This document shows, one piece after another, positions 55,056 through 62,221 of a DNA stretch of 64,000 nucleotides. Under the pieces are notes generated by a model. The model was not told where the DNA came from, ran no database searches, and saw only the letters and a program-made list of their open reading frames with translations. The translations under genes were made by a program, and so were the position numbers. Source of the stretch: Cohnella lupini (GTDB taxonomy: Bacteria; Bacillota; Bacilli; Paenibacillales; Paenibacillaceae). The number at the start of each line of letters is the position of its first letter. Positions within the stretch are counted from its first letter, which is position 1. The stretch is from the NCBI RefSeq assembly GCF_003386205.1, contig NZ_QRDY01000014.1, positions 62,001 to 126,000 on the forward strand. The letters run 5' to 3'.

Positions 55056-56525
55056 ATGACAGTTAATAATCAGGTTCAGTTGATCACTTATCCCGATTCC
55101 TTGGGAGGTAACTTGAAGGCTCTAAACCAGGTCCTAATCGAGCATTTTTCGGAATTGTTTAAGGGTGGCGTCCATATCCTGCCTCCGTTTCCATCGTCGG
55201 GAGATAGAGGATTCGCTCCGTTGACTTACCTGGAGATCGAGCCTAGCTTCGGTGGATGGGACGATATAAGAGCCATAGGAGAACGCTTCGATGTAATGGT
55301 CGATATAATGGTTAACCATATCTCAAGGCAATCCGATTATTTTCAGGACTTTCTTAAACGAGGACGAAAATCCGAATTCGCCGATTTATTTCTAACTTTG
55401 GATAAGCTCTGGGACGATGGCGAGCCCGTGCAAGAAGATATCGCAAAGATGTTCTTACGCAGACCGGTACCGTATTCCGCTTTTACCATTGAGGAAACAA
55501 ACGAGGTAGAGAAGGTATGGACAACGTTCGGTAAGACGGATCCGTCGGAACAAATCGACTTGGATATTAAATCTAGCCTCTTCAAACAACTGATTACGGA
55601 ATTTTTTATGAACTTCAAGAAGCAAAACATTAAGATGGTAAGATTGGATGCGGTAGGGTATGTGATTAAGAAGCTTGGAACGAGTTGTTTTTTCGTTGAA
55701 CCGGACATATACGAATTCCTTGATTGGATCATGGAGCTGGCGGATTCCCTAGAGATAACTCTGCTTCCCGAAGTTCACGCCCATTATTCAACGCAGTACA
55801 AGCTGGCGGAGCACGGTTGCTGGATCTACGATTTCATACTTCCATACAGAGTGCTGGATACCTTGATTAATAAGTCTAGCGAAGAGCTCTGTCATTATCT
55901 CAGAACTCGTCCTCATAAGCAGTTCACTATGCTGGACTGTCATGACGGAATTCCCGTTAAACCGGATATGGATGACCTAATTGACACGGCGGATGCAAGA
56001 GAACTAGTAAATCTCTGTCTGGAAAGAGGTTCGAATCTTAGTCTGATCGTGTCCGATGAGCATAAGGCCGATGACGGATTCGATGTTCATCAGATCCGAT
56101 GCTCGTACTACTCCGTATTGAATGGCGATGACGACGCTTATTTAGCGGCGAGAGCCATACAGTTTTTTACGCCGGGCATACCGCAAGTCTATTATGTTGG
56201 ACTACTCGCTGGAGAGAACGATCTGGAATCCGTTAAAGCGAGCGGAGAAGGTCGCGAAATCAACCGCCACAACTATAGCATGGAGGAAATTATACAATCT
56301 CTTGATAAAGAAGCAGTAAAGAGGCTCATGAAGTTGATAAGGTTCAGAAACGAATATGATGCTTTTAACGGGAAGTTTACGGTTCAATATTCGCCAAAGC
56401 ATGAAGTTCGTCTGGCATGGGATAAAGAGGAGCTGTTCTGCAGCCTGTTCATAGATCTTCAAACGAACAAGTCCGTCATCGAGTACAGGAATGAAGTCGG
56501 TAATATAGTCGAATATTTGATTTAA
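55056..56525 (+). CDS. Sucrose phosphorylase, GH13 subfamily 18
   Basis: Cleaves sucrose with phosphate into alpha-glucose-1-phosphate and fructose in the cytoplasm, saving one ATP. Start VQLITYPDSLGGNLKALNQVL and LPPFPSSGDRGFAPLTYLEI are hallmark sequences. GH13 residues are visible: nucleophile Asp198 in VRLDAVGY, acid/base Glu239 in LLPEVHAHY, transition-state Asp297 in LDCHDGI, and the late GIPQVYYVGLLAGENDLE loop. Length 489 is standard. Twelve bases behind the kinase and last gene of the operon, followed by a terminator. Confidence 0.96.
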   Translation: MTVNNQVQLITYPDSLGGNLKALNQVLIEHFSELFKGGVHILPPFPSSGDRGFAPLTYLEIEPSFGGWDDIRAIGERFDVMVDIMVNHISRQSDYFQDFLKRGRKSEFADLFLTLDKLWDDGEPVQEDIAKMFLRRPVPYSAFTIEETNEVEKVWTTFGKTDPSEQIDLDIKSSLFKQLITEFFMNFKKQNIKMVRLDAVGYVIKKLGTSCFFVEPDIYEFLDWIMELADSLEITLLPEVHAHYSTQYKLAEHGCWIYDFILPYRVLDTLINKSSEELCHYLRTRPHKQFTMLDCHDGIPVKPDMDDLIDTADARELVNLCLERGSNLSLIVSDEHKADDGFDVHQIRCSYYSVLNGDDDAYLAARAIQFFTPGIPQVYYVGLLAGENDLESVKASGEGREINRHNYSMEEIIQSLDKEAVKRLMKLIRFRNEYDAFNGKFTVQYSPKHEVRLAWDKEELFCSLFIDLQTNKSVIEYRNEVGNIVEYLI

Positions 56526-56532
56526 GTAGTAC

Positions 56533-56562
56533 ACCCGCGCAAATTCGCGGGTTATTTTTTTT
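56533..56562 (+). terminator. Terminator of the sucrose operon
   Basis: ACCCGCG-CAAATT-CGCGGGT followed by TATTTTTTTTT. Confidence 0.92.
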
Positions 56563-56678
56563 ATCCATGCAAGTCCGGTACTTGGATCGATCTTCAAAAA
56601 TGACAACGCTTTCTTAAGAATCTTGGCTTTCGACTGCTACCTCCTGCAGGCTACACTTATAGCGAAGGAGGAGCAGAT

Positions 56679-57662
56679 ATGGAGCTGGATACACGATTGA
56701 CTGAGGTTACAAGGAAAAACATAGAACCTCCGCAATATTGGAAGCGGTTTAAAAAACAAAAAACGTTGCACCTGTTTGTCGGGCTAGGGATGATTTTCTT
56801 GTTGGTCTTCGCCTATACTCCGATGTTCGGCATTATTATGGCCTTCAAACAGTATTCCATCTCTACTGGGATCAAGGGCATTTTTACGAGCGAGTGGGTC
56901 GGAATGAAGCATTTCGAGGAGTTCGTCAACGACTACCAGTTCGGAACGATCGTTCGTAACACGCTGGTGCTGAGCTTTCTGAAAATCATTTTTGCTTTCC
57001 CGGCACCAATACTGCTGGCCATTTTATTAAATGAAGTCAAAAATATGCGATTCAAGCGATTCGTTCAAACAATCAGCTACTTGCCGCATTTCATTTCGTG
57101 GGTCGTCGTCGTCGGTATCGCGTTCACCTTCCTGTCGGCCGATGTCGGGATGGTCAACAAGGCGCTTCTGGGGCTCGGCTTGATCGACAATCCGCTGGAC
57201 ATTCTGACGAACCCCAACTACTTCTGGGGACTGGCGGTGGGAAGCGCCGTCTGGAAGGAAATGGGCTGGTGGACGATTATTTTCTTGGCCGCGATTGCAG
57301 GGATTAACCCGGTGCTTTATGAGGCTGCGCAGATCGATGGAGCCGGCCGCCTGTCTCGCATAAGGCATATCACTTTTCCCGGAATGAAAGGAACGATCGT
57401 AGTCGTTCTGATACTTACGATCGGAAGCATTCTGGGCGGAGGACTGGTCGGCTCGAACTTCGAACAGGCTTTCCTGTTCGGGAACAGCATCAACAATCCG
57501 ACTTCGCAGATCGTACAAACCTACGCGTTTAACGTCGGATTGCGAGACGGTAGATTTTCCTACGCGGCAGCGATCGATCTGATCCAGTCCGTCATTTCCG
57601 TCTTCCTGATCTTCTCCAGTAACTACATCGCCAAGCGTACGTCGGGATCAAGTCTATTCTAG
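56679..57662 (+). CDS. ABC permease, LplB type
   Basis: Permease of the LplB/YtcP group used for oligosaccharides. N-terminal cytoplasmic tail, then FVGLGMIFLLVFAYTPMFGIIMAFKQYS, the LLNEVKNMRFKRFVQTISYLPHFISWVV stretch diagnostic of this subfamily, and EAA loop YEAAQIDGAGRLSRIRHITFPGMKG. AAGGAGGAG precedes the ATG. First gene of a binding-protein-last importer operon that also carries a GH127 enzyme. Confidence 0.93.
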   Translation: MELDTRLTEVTRKNIEPPQYWKRFKKQKTLHLFVGLGMIFLLVFAYTPMFGIIMAFKQYSISTGIKGIFTSEWVGMKHFEEFVNDYQFGTIVRNTLVLSFLKIIFAFPAPILLAILLNEVKNMRFKRFVQTISYLPHFISWVVVVGIAFTFLSADVGMVNKALLGLGLIDNPLDILTNPNYFWGLAVGSAVWKEMGWWTIIFLAAIAGINPVLYEAAQIDGAGRLSRIRHITFPGMKGTIVVVLILTIGSILGGGLVGSNFEQAFLFGNSINNPTSQIVQTYAFNVGLRDGRFSYAAAIDLIQSVISVFLIFSSNYIAKRTSGSSLF

Positions 57663-57676
57663 GAAGGAGATTGGGA

Positions 57677-58558
57677 ATGCCGCTCAGCCAAAACCAAAAA
57701 GATCGCATCATGGATACCTTCGTATATGCCCTTCTATCCATTCTGACGCTATCGATGCTTTATCCATTCTATTACGTACTGATTCTTTCCTTCAATAAAG
57801 GAACGGATTCGCTTCTCGGGGGTGTCTACCTGTGGCCGAGAACGTTAACCTTCGAGAATTACGCGCGATTCCTGGAAGATCCCCACTGGTATCGCGCTTT
57901 TTTGGTCACGGTTATGAGAACGCTTTCCGGAACAGCCTTAGGTGTCCTTTTCACCTGTTTAGTCGCGTACGGGCTTTCGCATCGGGATCTCTTATTTCGT
58001 AAAGGTTATTTCACGGTCATTATTTTCGCGATGTATTTCTCAGGCGGCTTGATTCCGTATTACGTCGTGCTGCGTTCCGTCGGACTCCTGAACACGTTCG
58101 GCGTGTATATCATTCCTTCCATGCTGAGCACGTTTTTTCTGCTTATCGCCATATCGTTTTTCCGGGAAATTCCGAGCGAACTGAAGGAATCGGCGCATAT
58201 GGACGGGGCTAGCGAGCTGGTTATTTTTTACCGAATCATCCTTCCCGTCTCGACGCCGCTGATCGCAACGATGTCGCTGTTCATGGGGGTCGGCCAATGG
58301 AACTCTTGGCTGGACTCCGCTTACTTCGTGCAATCGGAGGGATTGCGGACGCTCGCTTTCCGCATGATGGAGGTCATTAACAAGAGCAATGCGCCGGCGG
58401 ACGCCATAGCCGTTGCGAATAGCGCCTCCGCAGGAGTTACCAGCTATTCGCTTCAGGTAGCGGCCATGGTCGTATCCATTGCTCCCATCGTATGCGTCTA
58501 TCCGTTCCTCCAAAGGTTTTTTATTCAAGGCATCATGCTGGGTTCGGTAAAAGGCTGA
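57677..58558 (+). CDS. ABC permease, LplC type
   Basis: Partner of the LplB-type subunit: MDTFVYALLSILTLSMLYPFYYVLILSFNKG start, MYFSGGLIPYYVVLRSVGL segment and EAA loop ESAHMDGASELVIFYRIILPVSTP, all family-typical. ATG 57677 has AAGGAGA six bases upstream; TTG 57671 is too close. Confidence 0.93.
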   Translation: MPLSQNQKDRIMDTFVYALLSILTLSMLYPFYYVLILSFNKGTDSLLGGVYLWPRTLTFENYARFLEDPHWYRAFLVTVMRTLSGTALGVLFTCLVAYGLSHRDLLFRKGYFTVIIFAMYFSGGLIPYYVVLRSVGLLNTFGVYIIPSMLSTFFLLIAISFFREIPSELKESAHMDGASELVIFYRIILPVSTPLIATMSLFMGVGQWNSWLDSAYFVQSEGLRTLAFRMMEVINKSNAPADAIAVANSASAGVTSYSLQVAAMVVSIAPIVCVYPFLQRFFIQGIMLGSVKG

Positions 58559-58569
58559 CTCTTGTCATG

Positions 58570-58620
58570 GTATTGAAGCGTTTGCTTTAATATAAACATC
58601 ACTTGTTGGAGGGGTTAAAT
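58570..58620 (+). promoter_or_regulatory. Possible internal promoter/operator ahead of SBP gene
   Basis: The 61-base gap contains TTGAAGCGTTTGCTTTAATATAAA (58574-58597 region), an AAGC-GTTT-GCTT inverted repeat resembling a degenerate cre or LacI-type site, and a TATAAA-like -10. Confidence 0.4.
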
Positions 58621-60206
58621 TGAACAAAAGCAAAAGCAAGACGGCTCTGCTCTTATCGCTGATCGTAATCTTGACGGTAGCTCTGATGTCCGCGTGCAGC
58701 AAAAACAAGGACGGCCAACAGGAAAACGCAGGCGTCGAACCCTCGTCCGGGACTGCCTCCGAAACGCCCGCGAAAAGCAATGAGGTGAAGGAGCTGTCGT
58801 TGTTTATCGATGCATCCTGGTACCCGGTGAAGGAATGGAAGGGACCGGTTGCCGAGAAGATAACGGAAAAGACGGGCATTAAGCTTAATGTGACTGTCGC
58901 TACCGATGACAAGCAGCTTCCGCTGATGATCGCGTCGGGAGACCTGCCGGATCTGGTCTTTACGAATGCCAACATCGACCGTCTGTCCGATTCGAAGCTA
59001 TCTTATCCCTGGAATGAATTAATCGAGAAGTATGCGCCGGACTTTCAGATCGACAAGACGAGAATCGCGATACACACGATGGATGACGGTAATTTCTACA
59101 CGGTACGCAATGCTTTCGCGACGCAAGAAGAAATGGCGCAGAGCAAATACTCGGTCGGCAGCGACGGCAATCCCGGCATCGCGGTGCGCGAGGATATTCT
59201 GAAGGAGCTCGGAAATCCGCCGATCGATACCATCGACAATTTCGTGAAGGTTCTGGGCATGGTCAAAGAAAAGTACCCGGATATGATCCCCCTGATTATG
59301 GATAAGGATTGGATCGAGCAATACTTCCTGCAACAGTTCGGCGTCGAGGGTCTTCTGGACGGCTGGTACGAGCGGGACGGAAAAGTGGATTACGCAATAA
59401 GGCAACCGGAAATGCTTGAGTTTTTCAAGTTTATGAACCGTCTTTATCGCGAAGGGTACATTCTGGCGGAGAACTTCGCTTACACGAACGATCAGATCGA
59501 CGATCAGTACGCAACCAGCGGCAAAGCGTTCGCCCATAGTCACACGGTCAGCATTGCGGACATGGACAATATCAAGGTCAAAAACGCGGGCGGTTCGTAT
59601 ACGTACCAAATGCTGCCTAGTGCCATTTCGGAAAATACGAAAGCGGTCAGCTCGGGTCTTGGCTTTGCGGGCACATTCATCACAAAGAATAACAAGGATC
59701 CAGAGGCATCGATCAAATTTCTTGAATACCTGGCGAGCGACGAAGGCAAGAAATTGACGATGTTCGGCGTCGAGGGCGAGCATTGGACCTGGAATGAGGA
59801 AGGCTATCCCAATTTGAAATACGATCCATCCGATGCCGACTTCGTTAACAGTAACGGCATCAAATGGTGGTACCTGTACAACGACGGCGTCATGGAAGGG
59901 ATGCTAAGCTATGTGCCGGGGGCGCAGAAGACGAAAGCGCTGATGGAGAGAAAAGCGTTCACGGTCTACAAGCCGGAGCTTGGACTCATTCAGTTGCAGC
60001 CGGATTCGGACGAAAAGACGACCAAGACGAAGATCGACGAGATGATTAAAAACGAGAAGGTCAAAATTTATTTGGCGAAGTCGGAGGAAGAAGCCGTGGC
60101 AAGCTACGAGAGCATGGTGAGCAACGCCGAGAAGATCGGTTTGGAGCGGCTGGTAGATTGGGCTAATCAAACGTATCAGAATAAGAAAGATCTGTTTAAG
60201 AAATAA
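58620..60206 (+). CDS. ABC solute-binding lipoprotein, LplA type
   Basis: Receptor of the LplABC-type importer; 528 residues, longer than family 1 maltose receptors as usual for this group. Lipoprotein signal VILTVALMSAC with acylated Cys28, polar tether, then KELSLFIDASWYPVKEWKGPVAEKI, PLMIASGDLPDLVFTNAN, LSYPWNELIEKYAPDF, LGFAGTFITKNNKDPEASIKFLEYLASDEGKK and a long C-terminal helical part. TTG start with GGAGGGG upstream. Likely ligand: arabinose-containing oligosaccharides, judged from the GH127 gene next to it. Confidence 0.92.
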   Translation: MNKSKSKTALLLSLIVILTVALMSACSKNKDGQQENAGVEPSSGTASETPAKSNEVKELSLFIDASWYPVKEWKGPVAEKITEKTGIKLNVTVATDDKQLPLMIASGDLPDLVFTNANIDRLSDSKLSYPWNELIEKYAPDFQIDKTRIAIHTMDDGNFYTVRNAFATQEEMAQSKYSVGSDGNPGIAVREDILKELGNPPIDTIDNFVKVLGMVKEKYPDMIPLIMDKDWIEQYFLQQFGVEGLLDGWYERDGKVDYAIRQPEMLEFFKFMNRLYREGYILAENFAYTNDQIDDQYATSGKAFAHSHTVSIADMDNIKVKNAGGSYTYQMLPSAISENTKAVSSGLGFAGTFITKNNKDPEASIKFLEYLASDEGKKLTMFGVEGEHWTWNEEGYPNLKYDPSDADFVNSNGIKWWYLYNDGVMEGMLSYVPGAQKTKALMERKAFTVYKPELGLIQLQPDSDEKTTKTKIDEMIKNEKVKIYLAKSEEEAVASYESMVSNAEKIGLERLVDWANQTYQNKKDLFKK

Positions 60207-60207
60207 A

Positions 60208-60250
60208 GCAAAGTCCGGCAGGCGCTCCGTGCGTTCCTGCCGGACTTTGC
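60208..60250 (+). terminator. Perfect 15-bp hairpin between SBP and GH127 genes
   Basis: GCAAAGTCCGGCAGG / CCTGCCGGACTTTGC with a 13-base loop and no T run; similar in position to the hairpins after the other two stand-alone SBP genes. Confidence 0.75.
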
Positions 60251-60300
60251 ACGCTGCGTAGCGGCGGAAGTCTATGCTTTCCGAAAGGAAGATGCATGTC

Positions 60301-62124
60301 ATGTTCACCTCGTTTCGCCTGGACGAAGTCAGGCTGACCGACAGAGATTTTGCCTCCCGCAGAGAGCTAGTCAAGAAGTACATTCGCGATTTTGATCTTG
60401 AACGTCTTATGCATACGTTTAAGATCAACGCGGGAATTCCGTCGAACGCGGAGCCACTTGGCGGCTGGGAGGCTCCCGACTGCGGCCTTAGAGGCCATTT
60501 CGCCGGACACTTTCTGTCCGCGTGCGCCAAATTCGCTTTCGGCGATCACGACGAGATGCTGAAGAACAAGGCCGACGAGATTGTAGACGTCATGGAACGC
60601 TGCGCGCAGCCAAACGGCTATCTGAGCGCCTTCGAAGAGGATAAGCTCGACGTTCTGGAATTCGAGGAAAACCGTAATGTGTGGGCGCCTTATTATACTT
60701 TACACAAAATCATGCAGGGCTTGATCGATTGTCATACGTATTTGCTCAATGCCAAAGCGCTAGTCCTTGCCGTCAATCTGGCCCTTTACATTCGTGAAAG
60801 ATTCGGTAAGCTCTCCCATTGGAAAATCGACGGGATACTTCGCTGCACGAAAGTGAATCCCGTTAACGAGTTTGGCGGCTTGGGAGATTCTCTTTATGCG
60901 CTGTACGGCCTTACCGGCGATGCACGTTTGCTCGAGTTGGCGCGGGTCTTCGACCGAGACTACTGGATCGAACCGCTTTCAGCCGGCCAAGACGTGCTAG
61001 AAGATTTGCATGCCAACGCTCATCTTCCGATGATTCTCTCCGCCATGCATCGCTACAAGTTTGAAAGCGAAGGCAAATACAAGAGAGCTGCTCTCCATTT
61101 TTACGATTTCGTCAAAGGGAGAACCTTCGCGAATGGAAGCAACAGCTCCAAGGCTACGGCTTGTATTCGGGGCGGCGTGTCGGAAAAAGCGGAGCATTGG
61201 GGCGGTTACGGGCAACTGGCGGATGCGCTGACCGGAGGCGAAAGCGAAAGCTGCTGCGCGCACAATACGGAGAAAATTCTGGAGCGCTTGCTGGAATGGT
61301 CGTCGGAAATCGGGTATTTGGAGCATTTGGAATCTCTCAAGTATAACGCCGTTTTGAACTCCGCCAGCGCAAGGACGGGGCTTTCCCAGTACCACCAGCC
61401 AATGGGAAGGCATGCGACCAAAAAATTCAGTACTCCGCACGATTCCTTCTGGTGCTGTACCGCATCGGGAATCGAGGCGATGAGCGAGCTGCAAAAAAAC
61501 ATCTGGTTCAGAGACGGGAATACCGTATTGCTTAACGCTTTTATTTCCTCGACGGCCGTATGGAAGGATCGGAGGATCGCCATCGATCAACGTACGGAAT
61601 TCCCGAACAGCCTCGCATCATCGTTGTTCATCGAAGCCGACGAGCCCTCGGAAATTCGAATTCTGTTCAGGGAAAAGGCCGTCAAGGCGATCAAGATTAA
61701 TTCGGAACGAATTGAACTCCGGAGGAAAGAGGGGTACATCGCGGTCGAGCGCTTATTCCGTAACGGCGATCGGATCGACATCGAAATCGAGGCTTCCCTT
61801 CAACTGGTTCCGCTTCCGGGTTCGGAAGCATTGGCGGCTCTTATGTATGGCAACGTGCTGCTCGCCAAGGTCGGAGACGACCCGCATTTAAAGGGAATAA
61901 CGGTTCGGAAACTCCAGGAAAAATTCGCGAGCACGATTCAAGAGGGGGATTTGGAAGTCCTCGTTGAGGACGATGATGGCCGGCAAGCTCGATTCGTCCC
62001 TTTGTACAAAGTCGAGGAGGAGCCCTATTCGGTGTATTTGGATTGGTCAGGCCAAGAGGAGTACTATTTTGGTTTTTCCTTCGCCGCTGACGGAAGCGCG
62101 GCTTATGAGGAAGTCGAAAGGTAA
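60301..62124 (+). CDS. Beta-L-arabinofuranosidase, GH127
   Basis: Releases L-arabinose from beta-L-arabinofuranosides of plant cell-wall glycoproteins or pectin; no signal peptide, so it acts on imported sugars. The GH127 Zn-thiolate site is visible: Glu316 and Cys318 in ESESCC and Cys385-Cys386 in FWCCTASG, with Cys385 as likely nucleophile by analogy to HypBA1. Glu298 in AEHWGGYG is a candidate acid/base. Other family stretches: LGGWEAPDCGLRGHFAGHFLSA, WAPYYTLHKIMQGLID. ATG 60301 has AAAGGAAG ten bases upstream. Separated from the binding protein by a hairpin. Confidence 0.93.
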   Translation: MFTSFRLDEVRLTDRDFASRRELVKKYIRDFDLERLMHTFKINAGIPSNAEPLGGWEAPDCGLRGHFAGHFLSACAKFAFGDHDEMLKNKADEIVDVMERCAQPNGYLSAFEEDKLDVLEFEENRNVWAPYYTLHKIMQGLIDCHTYLLNAKALVLAVNLALYIRERFGKLSHWKIDGILRCTKVNPVNEFGGLGDSLYALYGLTGDARLLELARVFDRDYWIEPLSAGQDVLEDLHANAHLPMILSAMHRYKFESEGKYKRAALHFYDFVKGRTFANGSNSSKATACIRGGVSEKAEHWGGYGQLADALTGGESESCCAHNTEKILERLLEWSSEIGYLEHLESLKYNAVLNSASARTGLSQYHQPMGRHATKKFSTPHDSFWCCTASGIEAMSELQKNIWFRDGNTVLLNAFISSTAVWKDRRIAIDQRTEFPNSLASSLFIEADEPSEIRILFREKAVKAIKINSERIELRRKEGYIAVERLFRNGDRIDIEIEASLQLVPLPGSEALAALMYGNVLLAKVGDDPHLKGITVRKLQEKFASTIQEGDLEVLVEDDDGRQARFVPLYKVEEEPYSVYLDWSGQEEYYFGFSFAADGSAAYEEVER

Positions 62125-62221
62125 CACGCTCGGGCGCGCTGGAAGCTGTTTCTCTATCGAAATTTAAGGGGACGTGGTACGTTTACGGTATACTGTTTCC
62201 GAGTCGGGGGGAAATGCCGCG

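Noticed and set aside
59019-59783. Minus-strand ORF of 254 residues opposite the LplA-type SBP
   Set aside because: Antisense shadow with no family features; the plus-strand lipoprotein is unambiguous.
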